Assembly: GCA_964619815.1 (NCBI GenBank)
Contig: CAZUGK010000119.1
Coordinates: 1-12,683, forward strand
From: BRH-c25 sp964619815
Lineage (GTDB): Bacteria > Bacillota > Clostridia > Lutisporales > Lutisporaceae
Reading direction: 5' to 3'
DNA: 12,683 bases
Numbering within the stretch: the stretch's first letter is position 1; each line of letters starts with the position of its first letter. This document shows positions 6,365 through 12,683 of the stretch, in pieces. The notes below the pieces were generated by a model. It saw only the letters and a list, made by a program, of their open reading frames with translations. It was not told where the DNA came from and searched no databases. Both the position numbers and the translations under genes were made by a program.

Positions 6365-7432
6365 ATGGATTTTCTGAAAGACCTACTTGCAGCGTTAAGT
6401 GTAATTCTTAACGGCTTGCCTCAAGGGCTTCTGGCACTATCATTCGGATTCGCATCAGTGCCGACAGCTTTTGCATTTATTGTTGGTGCAGTTGGATGTC
6501 TGGCACTCGGCGTCGTAGCACCGGTATCGTTCCAGGCAGAAACTATTACGTTGGCAGGAACGATGGGAAAGGATATGAAGGATCGTTTATCCATGGTTAT
6601 TTTTGCAGCAATAGGCATGACTATAATAGGTTTGCTTGGTATGCTCGAAAAAATTGTGGCCTTTATCGGGCCTGAAATTACCAGCGGAATGATGGCAGGC
6701 GTAGGCATCATGCTGGCACGTGTATCTCTTGATATGGCGAAGAAGAACAAGATTGTGGGCTATACCTCAATGGGCATAAGTTTTGTTACTTATATGCTGA
6801 CTAAGGATTTGGTATACACAATTACCTTTTCTGTTATTGCTTCAAGCATTGTTGCCTTGGCACTGAGGCAGAAGTCGGATATCAATATTACCGGAAGAGA
6901 AAAACTCGTTTTTCAGAAGCCTGTCATGAATGCTTCAGTTTTCCGCGGTTCCTTGGCGCTGATATGTCTAAACATAGGTGCCAACATCGCTTTCGGAAAA
7001 ATTACAGGTGAAATCGCAAACACTAATGTAAATATCGACCACCTGTCCATAGTAAGCAGCTTGGCCGACCTGGCATCCGCATTATTTGGGGGCGGACCTG
7101 TTGAATCAATAATTTCTGCAACCGGAGGTGCACCGCATCCTTTGATGTCCAGTGTTCTGATGATGGCCCTGATGGCAGTCATTTTGTTTGCAGGCTTGCT
7201 GCCCAAGGTTGGAAAATATATACCAAGTGAATCGATTGCGGGATTTTTGTTTGTGCTTGGCGCAATTGTAACTGTACCGGGCAATGCTTTGTCCGCATTA
7301 AGCGTGACAGGTGTCCCTGGCGGTGCACTGGTTGGAGGAATCACAATGACAGTAACCGCAATTACCGACCCATTCTTTGGAATGCTGGCAGGAGTTATTT
7401 TCAGGGTACTTGCCGGTGCTTTGGGAATGTAA
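6365..7432 (+). CDS. NCS2-like purine permease, compact form
   Basis: A very hydrophobic 355-residue protein with roughly ten membrane stretches and short charged loops. The region LFGGGPVESIISATGGAPHP (about 240-260) resembles the TM8 loop and signature area of NCS2/AzgA-type nucleobase permeases, and APVSFQAET near residue 51 resembles the TM3 substrate region. Usual NCS2 members have about 430-450 residues, so this is shortened. A strong AAGGAGG (6351-6357) lies 7 bases from the ATG. The purine riboswitch upstream and the phosphoribosyltransferase downstream support uptake of a purine base by symport, probably guanine, hypoxanthine or xanthine. The substrate is inferred. The gene shows no frameshift. 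Family assignment is fairly firm, exact specificity is not. Confidence 0.8.
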   Translation: MDFLKDLLAALSVILNGLPQGLLALSFGFASVPTAFAFIVGAVGCLALGVVAPVSFQAETITLAGTMGKDMKDRLSMVIFAAIGMTIIGLLGMLEKIVAFIGPEITSGMMAGVGIMLARVSLDMAKKNKIVGYTSMGISFVTYMLTKDLVYTITFSVIASSIVALALRQKSDINITGREKLVFQKPVMNASVFRGSLALICLNIGANIAFGKITGEIANTNVNIDHLSIVSSLADLASALFGGGPVESIISATGGAPHPLMSSVLMMALMAVILFAGLLPKVGKYIPSESIAGFLFVLGAIVTVPGNALSALSVTGVPGGALVGGITMTVTAITDPFFGMLAGVIFRVLAGALGM

Positions 7433-7453
7433 TATTATTGGAGGCTGGAAATA

Positions 7454-7996
7454 ATGAAAGATACTTATACTATTCAGGTAGCCGGGGTTACACGCGAGCT
7501 GCCCATTGTAACGATTAGTGACAACTTGAGTATTGCAAGCTTTGTAATACTGGGAGATACCGAGCTTGTATGTGCGGCTGCTCCCAAAATTGCCGACAGG
7601 CTGCCGGAGGTAGATATTCTTATAACTGCTGAGGCCAAGGGAATTCCCTTGGTATTTGAAATATCGAAGCTATTGAATATGAAAAAATACATTGTAGCCA
7701 GAAAGAGCATTAAGCCTTATATGGATTCACCAATCATCGACGAAGTTGTGTCCATTACAACACAAAAAAAGCAGTTATTGTGTCTGGATGAACAGGCTGC
7801 TGCAGATATAAAAGGGAAACGGGTAGCCATTATTGATGATGTAATAAGCACCGGAGAGTCTATTCAGGCAATAGAAAGGCTTGTTGAAGCAGCCGAAGGG
7901 ATTGTTGCCGCTAAAGCCGCCATACTGGCTGAAGGTGAGGCTTCAGAAAGAAAAGACATAATTTTTCTGGAGCGTCTTCCGCTTTTCGAGGCATAA
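7454..7996 (+). CDS. Type I purine phosphoribosyltransferase (Apt-like)
   Basis: A 180-residue type I phosphoribosyltransferase. The PRPP-binding loop VAIIDDVISTGES (124-136) has the paired acidic residues and the TG of the family signature. ILITAEAKGIPL (55-66) and VARKSIKPYM (81-90) match conserved parts of adenine-phosphoribosyltransferase-like proteins. It would join a free purine base to PRPP, giving the nucleoside monophosphate and pyrophosphate in the cytoplasm. Fold similarity alone would suggest adenine, but the C74 riboswitch of the transcript points to guanine, hypoxanthine or xanthine, so the base is left open. GGAGG (7440-7444) lies 9 bases from the ATG and the gap to the permease gene is 21 bases, so the two form one operon. 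Confidence 0.85.
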   Translation: MKDTYTIQVAGVTRELPIVTISDNLSIASFVILGDTELVCAAAPKIADRLPEVDILITAEAKGIPLVFEISKLLNMKKYIVARKSIKPYMDSPIIDEVVSITTQKKQLLCLDEQAAADIKGKRVAIIDDVISTGESIQAIERLVEAAEGIVAAKAAILAEGEASERKDIIFLERLPLFEA

Positions 7997-8062
7997 GAAC
8001 AAGCAGCCTGAAGGTTAACTAATACTATAGCTAGTTGGTATTCGGATACGGAAACTCTCAAC

Positions 8063-8103
8063 AGCAAAAGGCTCAAGGGCTTTAAGCCCCTGAGCCTTTT
8101 GCT
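8063..8103. terminator. Bidirectional terminator between convergent operons
   Basis: AGCAAAAGGCTCA (8063-8075) pairs with TGAGCCTTTTGCT (8091-8103). After one A-C mismatch, GGGC/GCCC continues the stem, leaving a 5-base loop. The T-rich arm follows the GC core in both directions, so it can end the phosphoribosyltransferase transcript on the plus strand and the chemoreceptor transcript on the minus strand. Confidence 0.88.
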
Positions 8104-8123
8104 TTCATAAAGGATATAATTGC

Positions 8124-9770
8124 CTATATCTCCATACCTGCTGACAGTACCCCAATTACCTGGTCCTTTTCATCCTTTATAGGTGCTGCTATAATAACAC
8201 TTAGCCTATTGGTTTGGCTAACTACAAAAGGATTGGAAACAGTTGGTCTGCCCTGTAAAGCCTCTTGGAACCAAGGGCGGTATATGACAGTTTCAACCTT
8301 TTTCTCTGTAGATATGTATATGCATTCTCCATTCAGATCTCTGGTTCCGACAAATGAAAAACCTACTTTTGCCGCTAACTCCTTAAAAACTTTCTTTTCC
8401 ATTTCAGTGTTGTTTTTTCTCACAAATTCTTCTTTGGAAAGCTTAATAAGTTCCTGCTTGGCCTTCTCAATATTTGCCTTAACCTCCTCAGGCGCTTGAT
8501 ACTTGGTAATTATCGCCGTGGACATATTATGCAAATCACTCGACATAGCATATAAATTTTTCGCATTATCCCGCACTCTTTCAAAGGACTCCATCTGCTG
8601 CTCACTTGAAGCTGCAACCTCCTCCGCACCTGCTGCCGTTTCCTGCGACACTGCTGCCATTTTTTCAGCTGCATTCAATACATTTCGAACATCAGCTACC
8701 TGTTCCAGAGAAAGCTGCTTTATATTTCCCATTGACTTGTCCAGTTCATTTATTCCATTTACTATCTCATCAAAGAATTCTCTTGAGCTTTCGCCCCTCT
8801 TTATATTCTCCCCTGCCTTTTCCTGCCCTCTTGCAATTGCTTCTGCAGTTTTCTCGGCTTCAGCCTGAATTTCCACGGCAATATTTCTAATCTGCTCCGC
8901 TTCTCTGGACGATTGCTCCGCTAATTTTCTTACCTCTTCTGCCACCACCGAAAACCCTCTTCCGTGTTCTCCGGACCTGGCAGCTTCTATTGCGGCATTC
9001 AAAGCCAATAAATTAGTCCTTTCAGAAATTTCAGTGACCGCATTGACAAAGTCAGTTATCTTTGATGTTTTATCCTTCAGATTGTTCATACTTTCTACTG
9101 AATTGCTATTATCCTCAGCTGACAGCTTTAAATGCTCCAATTGGCCTTCCAAAACTTTTTTTGTATCCTCTACCTTCACTACTATGTTTTTTATTATAGA
9201 CTCGCTCTTTCCTGTTTCCTGGTCAATTTTCTCAGCCATGCTTACCAGGTGGTTAATATTTGTATGCGTTTCCTGGGCAGCCAGGGCCTGTTCACTTGCC
9301 CCCTTAGCTATTTCTTCTATTGATACTGCTATTTGCTGTGCTGCTGTATTTGCATTCTCAGTATCTCCTGAAGCATTATCCACATAAAATTTTAACTGGT
9401 CCGATGTTCTTTCCATCTTCCCGATTATTTTCAAAAAACCTTCTAAAATTTGTTCAATTGATTTAGCAACTTGAGATAGAGTTTCGTCTTTGATTTTTAT
9501 ATTCTTTGCCTTTTTCAGATATGTTGCTATATCGCCATCTACGGCTTCCGCCAAGTGTTTTGAAATGCCAATAAAGGACTTGAACCAAAAATAATATATT
9601 ACCGGGGCTAGAAGCATTACCAGAGCCAGGGTTATTACAAGAAGCACAGCAGCATTGGCGAAAAAGCCTTGTAACACCTTTTGGATAACGAAGTAGGTCA
9701 GAACAGGTATCCATAATATCAATACCAGCCTAAAGAAAGTGTGAAGTCTACTACTGTTAATTGAGTTCAT
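8124..9770 (-). CDS. Methyl-accepting chemotaxis protein with C-terminal Cache-like domain
   Basis: From the preferred start the protein has 548 residues. Two close membrane segments (about 14-31 and 39-63) form a hairpin with almost no outside loop, so there is no periplasm-like sensor domain. A long coiled-coil cytoplasmic signalling domain follows, with the canonical tip EISERTNLLALNAAIEAARS (247-266), which binds CheA and CheW. After it comes a separate region (about 448-548) with YRPWFQEAL, then VSNPF, and near the end AAPI and GVLSAGMEI, which resembles a Cache/PDC sensor fold, so sensing is probably cytoplasmic. The start at 9770 is chosen because GGGAGGAG lies just upstream. An ATG at 9818 is open but overlaps the predicted -10 box. 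Single-gene transcript; the ligand is unknown. Confidence 0.92.
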   Translation of the reverse strand: MNSINSSRLHTFFRLVLILWIPVLTYFVIQKVLQGFFANAAVLLVITLALVMLLAPVIYYFWFKSFIGISKHLAEAVDGDIATYLKKAKNIKIKDETLSQVAKSIEQILEGFLKIIGKMERTSDQLKFYVDNASGDTENANTAAQQIAVSIEEIAKGASEQALAAQETHTNINHLVSMAEKIDQETGKSESIIKNIVVKVEDTKKVLEGQLEHLKLSAEDNSNSVESMNNLKDKTSKITDFVNAVTEISERTNLLALNAAIEAARSGEHGRGFSVVAEEVRKLAEQSSREAEQIRNIAVEIQAEAEKTAEAIARGQEKAGENIKRGESSREFFDEIVNGINELDKSMGNIKQLSLEQVADVRNVLNAAEKMAAVSQETAAGAEEVAASSEQQMESFERVRDNAKNLYAMSSDLHNMSTAIITKYQAPEEVKANIEKAKQELIKLSKEEFVRKNNTEMEKKVFKELAAKVGFSFVGTRDLNGECIYISTEKKVETVIYRPWFQEALQGRPTVSNPFVVSQTNRLSVIIAAPIKDEKDQVIGVLSAGMEI

Positions 9771-9816
9771 TAAATATCTCCTCCCTTTAATGCGACCATC
9801 TGATACGACTATTAGC

Positions 9817-9845
9817 ATTATACAAATTTCCTCTACAGCTGATAA
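9817..9845 (-). promoter_or_regulatory. Sigma-A type promoter of the chemoreceptor gene
   Basis: On the minus strand a perfect TATAAT (complement of 9817-9822) lies 17 bases after TTATCA (complement of 9840-9845). This puts the start of transcription near 9810, about 40 bases before the ATG at 9770, and argues against translation from 9818. Confidence 0.6.
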
Positions 9846-10091
9846 TTTGTATTTCTTCCGGTCAATAGACCTTTATATTTATTTAGTCGTACACTTATTG
9901 TATACACTCTGTATACATTTTGGTATATAATTTATTCTCTGGCTAATTTCTACATTTTATGTAAAAGTCCTTCCAAAAAATATATTATTTTTAAAAACTA
10001 TAGGAAATAAATTTACCATTATTAACAATAACTATACTTAAGCTGGCATCACAAGGCTAATCCCGGCCCCAACAAATGTTCGAAATGACGT
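9846..10091. other. Intergenic region between the protease and chemoreceptor genes
   Basis: No gene is supported in this AT-rich stretch. Its only clear structure is a group of three TGTATACA-like sequences at 9899-9929, listed separately. The part from 9931 to 10091 shows nothing recognisable apart from a short TACAT/ATGTA inverted repeat near 9951-9963. Confidence 0.5.
9899..9929. repeat. Three helically phased TGTATACA-type repeats
   Basis: TGTATACA occurs exactly at 9899-9906 and 9910-9917, and a looser GGTATATA at 9922-9929. Starts are 11 and 12 bases apart, close to one helical turn, so all would face the same side of the DNA. They lie about 55-85 bases upstream of the chemoreceptor -35 box. 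A regulator-binding cluster is a reasonable but unproven reading. Confidence 0.4.
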
Positions 10092-10131
10092 AATAATAGC
10101 CAGAGTACTTTTAAGGACCCTGGCTATTATT
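10092..10131 (-). terminator. Terminator hairpin of the protease gene
   Basis: AATAATAGCCAG (10092-10103) and CTGGCTATTATT (10120-10131) form a perfect 12-bp stem, just after the protease stop at 10139. On the minus strand the 3' arm ends in TATTATTA, a weak but plausible T-rich tail. Confidence 0.7.
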
Positions 10132-10138
10132 GAAACTG

Positions 10139-12553
10139 CTATTTATATATTCCGATCTCTCCTACGGAATAGTCTTCAGAGTTTCCTATAACTCTGAATT
10201 TCAAGCTATATGTAGGAATTATAATTCCACTGCTTGGAGCTTTCTTGTTCCAATAGCTGTGAGAATCATTGAATTCAGGTACCGCTTGCTTGCTCTGCAA
10301 AACCTGGTTCTTGCCCAATAATGTTAATTCCTTATCCTCGCCTCTATCCAGACTGAAGGCTGCATCATGAATCTGAATTCTTGTCCTTATAGCTGTTCCG
10401 TTTGTAACCAATGGCTGCGGGTGCGAATCAACAATGCCCAGGAAGCCGTGTCCAGGATGCACTCCGACCCAGTTATCATCATATGAAGTGTCCCGATACC
10501 ATACCAGCATTCCAGGATCATGTTTGAAGAACTCCGCAATATCCCCATTCCAGTTGTAGCCATATTGCAGTGATTCATCCGTATTGTTGTAATTTCTCCA
10601 TTCAAGCATATAATAATGTGACTTCTCTTCATATCCTTTAGAAGCTGTCCATCCGTCGTTTACCCACTTGCTGTCCCCGTTTTCTGCGTCATCGCTGAAT
10701 ATTATGCTGCCATTAACAATAAGCTTGATGTTATCGACAAACATACCTTCCAAGCTTGTTGCCCAGTCGGTCATATATCTGAACTGCAGTATGATTTCCT
10801 GGCCTGCATATTGACTTAAGTCAATAACCTCATTTACCCAGCCGTCACTGCTTCCGGTATAGCCAGGCATATTATCTATTATATTCGGATGCCCGTCTGG
10901 AACTATGGTATCAGTTGTTCTGTCAGATGCCAATGAGGTCCATGTATTGCCTCCATCAGTTGAAATCTGTACAAATCCAAAATCCCAATTCTCTTCAATG
11001 TTGTACCATGTCATGAAATCCAGTGAAACAGTTGATGCTTCCGGTAAATAAACACTCTCTGCCACAGTCAGTGTGTTGTCTGCCTCATCACCTTTACCAC
11101 CATAGAATGCATATTCGCCCTCATATGGACTTGTCACAATCTTTAATTTTTTTGGTAAGTTGACTTTAATTACTTGGTTATTATTTCCCAAATTAGTGGT
11201 CTCATCCAGTTTAAAAGTCAATCCATCCTTAGTAATATCTTCATAATCCACTACTGTAGGTTGAACCCATATTCCTCCCCATATTTGCTGCAGCTGCCAT
11301 CTTCCCCAGGGGCTTATAGGTGTCGGTTTTGTTCCCAATGGCCTTCCAACCCAGCTCCCGCTGGACATCAATGAATAAAATCCTACAGGGTCACCATTTC
11401 CGCTGTAGATAGTATCATACTCATCAGGCAGCCCTAAATCATGGCCATACTCATGACAGAATACGCCGATACTGCCATTCTCCCCTTGAATGATATAGTT
11501 GTACGCAAGTATGCCTACATCCCCTTCGGAGTCTTCCCATGCCAGATCCTCATCTATGTCAGCAGGTACTACATCAAATACTGAAGAGCTATGTGCCCAT
11601 ATTGCATTGTCTCCCTGAGCTCCGCCGCCGCCGCTTTGATCTATGCCGGCATGTACGATTACAAGATGGTCGATAATTCCGTCAGGTTCACTTAAGTTTC
11701 CGTCTCCGTCAAGGTCCATTGTGTCTTCCCTGTCATAATCTGCAAAATTTATATCACCTGATGCTACAGCTGCATCCAATAGATCAGCAACCAGATTCTT
11801 TGCGGTTCCGGGCAGCTTATTATCGTGTCCGCCGGCAGCGTCATCACCATAATATGCTTCTGAATGAGGAAGCTTATACCAGCCGTATACATCACCATTC
11901 ACCTTATAGCTGCCATTTGACATTTCCAGGTAATAATCAATCATACTGTCGAGATGCATTGCTTCCCCTTTGTAATCTGTTGCATCATAGCCGCCTTCAG
12001 TGAAGAGCATATTCTGGTAATGCTCCCTGCTGAAATCCTCTACCCAAAGGTCTGCATCTGCTGCTTCCTGGGTTTCCGGCCTTGTTATTTCATTGTGAAG
12101 CGGCCCAACATCATATTCATCCTCACCGAATTCAGCAAGCAGGATCAGCATTTTAGCTTCATAAGGTGTATTATCTCTTTCTCTTTCTTCTATTCCCTCA
12201 ACATCCGAAGAAGCTTTTCCCAGTTTCCTGCCGTGAAGCATGTTGCCATACTTTAAATCCTTGGAAGTATTCTGTTCCAAATTTTCCAGCAGTATTTTCT
12301 TATCATTGTCCTTCTTTGCACCCGGAGCCAACTTTTTCTGTATATATTGATTTACTGCCTTTTCGATTGCTTCAGCTGTTGAGTTGCTGTCGATAACTCC
12401 TTTCCTCATAAGTAATTTTGTTATTCCCAATTCATTGGGCGGTGTACTGTTCTTTGAAAATTCTTCTATTTGGGTTTCTTCCTGAGTACTTGCAAAGGTT
12501 ACAGTACTTAAAACCATAGCCAAAACCATTACAATAGCCAAGAGTTTTTTCAT
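10139..12553 (-). CDS. Secreted M6-family metalloprotease, immune inhibitor A type
   Basis: The 804-residue length is close to Bacillus InhA (about 800). Residues 1-21 form a Sec signal peptide: KK, a hydrophobic core and probable cleavage near TFA-ST. A propeptide-like region follows to about 130. The catalytic zinc site is HEYGHDLGLPD (367-377), giving H367, H371 and probably D377 as ligands and E368 as catalytic base, with a Met-turn in SLMSSGSW (394-401). DLDGDGNLSEPDG (280-292) is an EF-hand-like calcium loop. The C-terminal half has a MAM/VEG-like beta-rich region (about 470-625) with repeated DGW and DN segments. The product is expected outside the cell, degrading proteins. No dockerin, SLH or sortase signal is seen. 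GGGAGGG six bases before the ATG fixes the start. Single gene, ending at a hairpin. Confidence 0.95.
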   Translation of the reverse strand: MKKLLAIVMVLAMVLSTVTFASTQEETQIEEFSKNSTPPNELGITKLLMRKGVIDSNSTAEAIEKAVNQYIQKKLAPGAKKDNDKKILLENLEQNTSKDLKYGNMLHGRKLGKASSDVEGIEERERDNTPYEAKMLILLAEFGEDEYDVGPLHNEITRPETQEAADADLWVEDFSREHYQNMLFTEGGYDATDYKGEAMHLDSMIDYYLEMSNGSYKVNGDVYGWYKLPHSEAYYGDDAAGGHDNKLPGTAKNLVADLLDAAVASGDINFADYDREDTMDLDGDGNLSEPDGIIDHLVIVHAGIDQSGGGGAQGDNAIWAHSSSVFDVVPADIDEDLAWEDSEGDVGILAYNYIIQGENGSIGVFCHEYGHDLGLPDEYDTIYSGNGDPVGFYSLMSSGSWVGRPLGTKPTPISPWGRWQLQQIWGGIWVQPTVVDYEDITKDGLTFKLDETTNLGNNNQVIKVNLPKKLKIVTSPYEGEYAFYGGKGDEADNTLTVAESVYLPEASTVSLDFMTWYNIEENWDFGFVQISTDGGNTWTSLASDRTTDTIVPDGHPNIIDNMPGYTGSSDGWVNEVIDLSQYAGQEIILQFRYMTDWATSLEGMFVDNIKLIVNGSIIFSDDAENGDSKWVNDGWTASKGYEEKSHYYMLEWRNYNNTDESLQYGYNWNGDIAEFFKHDPGMLVWYRDTSYDDNWVGVHPGHGFLGIVDSHPQPLVTNGTAIRTRIQIHDAAFSLDRGEDKELTLLGKNQVLQSKQAVPEFNDSHSYWNKKAPSSGIIIPTYSLKFRVIGNSEDYSVGEIGIYK

Positions 12554-12614
12554 TTTTTACCCTCCCATAAATTAATTTAAGCTGATTGGTACACAACACA
12601 GATTTACCCTCCAT
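12432..12614 (-). CDS. Possible small leader ORF overlapping the protease start
   Basis: A 60-codon frame beginning MEGKSVLCTNQ has one of the strongest ribosome binding sites in the window: AGGAGGTGAG (complement of 12615-12624), a 9-base match to the 16S anti-Shine-Dalgarno, with 4 bases between AGGAGG and the ATG. It runs in another frame across the first 122 bases of the protease gene, where its codons are probably only a shadow. The peptide resembles no known family. It may be a leader peptide affecting protease translation, or the site may be a remnant. Confidence 0.3.
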   Translation of the reverse strand: MEGKSVLCTNQLKLIYGRVKNEKTLGYCNGFGYGFKYCNLCKYSGRNPNRRIFKEQYTAQ

Positions 12615-12627
12615 CTCACCTCCTGAT

Positions 12628-12680
12628 AAAAACTCGTGGTCACGGGGCTGAAAGCCCCGAAACTACGGCATTTTTTCAGC
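12628..12680 (-). promoter_or_regulatory. Structured leader/attenuator with alternative pairings upstream of the protease
   Basis: CGGGGCT-GAA-AGCCCCG (12643-12659) forms a 7-bp hairpin, extended through a small internal loop by TCGTGGT (12634-12640) with ACTACGG (12662-12668). T runs flank both sides: five on the minus strand (complement of 12628-12632) and six on the plus strand (12671-12676). GCTGAAA (12647-12653) is also complementary to TTTCAGC (12674-12680), so a competing fold is possible. It is either the terminator of a gene beyond the right edge or a conditional attenuator for the protease. It matched no riboswitch class I could recall. Confidence 0.55.
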
Positions 12681-12683
12681 GAC

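Noticed and set aside
8503..8868. Plus-strand open frame of 121 codons opposite the chemoreceptor
   Set aside because: Composition is dominated by Ser, Ala and Phe from the reversed coiled-coil codons, with no ribosome binding site and no recognised domain.
9771..9818. Upstream start of the chemoreceptor at 9818
   Set aside because: It falls within the predicted -10 region, and a strong GGGAGGAG site serves the ATG at 9770.
12605..12683. Cyclic di-GMP or other named riboswitch upstream of the protease
   Set aside because: The visible part lacks the conserved core of any class I could recall; only a hairpin and its competitor pairing can be supported.
1..12683. tRNA, rRNA, CRISPR arrays, insertion sequences or prophage genes
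   Set aside because: No cloverleaf, regularly spaced repeat array, transposase, integrase or terminal inverted repeats were found on either strand.

Overview
The window looks like chromosomal DNA of an anaerobic, low-to-middle GC, Gram-positive bacterium of the Clostridia. The signs are strong AGGAGG-type ribosome binding sites, many intrinsic terminators, a purine riboswitch, the start of a formate-tetrahydrofolate ligase gene, a clostridial-style three-subunit molybdenum hydroxylase and an immune-inhibitor-A-type secreted protease. The species cannot be named from the sequence.

Layout. 1-53 (-): first codons of fhs. 240-599 (+): a YggT-family membrane protein. 687-5872 (-): a compact operon read right to left, made of the molybdopterin (Mo) subunit, the FAD subunit and the [2Fe-2S] subunit of a xanthine-dehydrogenase-family hydroxylase, then a YcaO-family gene. 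5873-6364: a divergent regulatory region with a promoter, a purine riboswitch aptamer and a terminator, all serving the rightward genes. 6365-7996 (+): an NCS2-like purine permease and a type I phosphoribosyltransferase, together a purine uptake and salvage unit. 8063-8103: a terminator shared by convergent genes. 8124-9770 (-): a chemoreceptor with an unusual C-terminal Cache-like domain. 10139-12553 (-): a secreted M6 (InhA-type) metalloprotease. 12605-12683: a structured leader or attenuator cut by the window edge.

How the parts fit. The permease and phosphoribosyltransferase would bring in a purine base and convert it to the nucleotide, under control of a C74 (guanine-class) riboswitch. 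The divergent hydroxylase may act on a purine base too, but proximity is the only evidence for that.

The main anomaly is that the hydroxylase operon appears damaged in two places. The Mo subunit is split into two reading frames near 4580-4600. The YcaO gene lacks its N-terminal half and directly abuts the [2Fe-2S] gene, and recognisable YcaO codons continue upstream of its first start codon up to that gene's stop. This looks like a decaying locus, unless the assembly is wrong. Other points worth a second look are the riboswitch core variants, the chemoreceptor architecture, and a mutually exclusive hairpin pair followed by a very strong ribosome binding site upstream of the protease.
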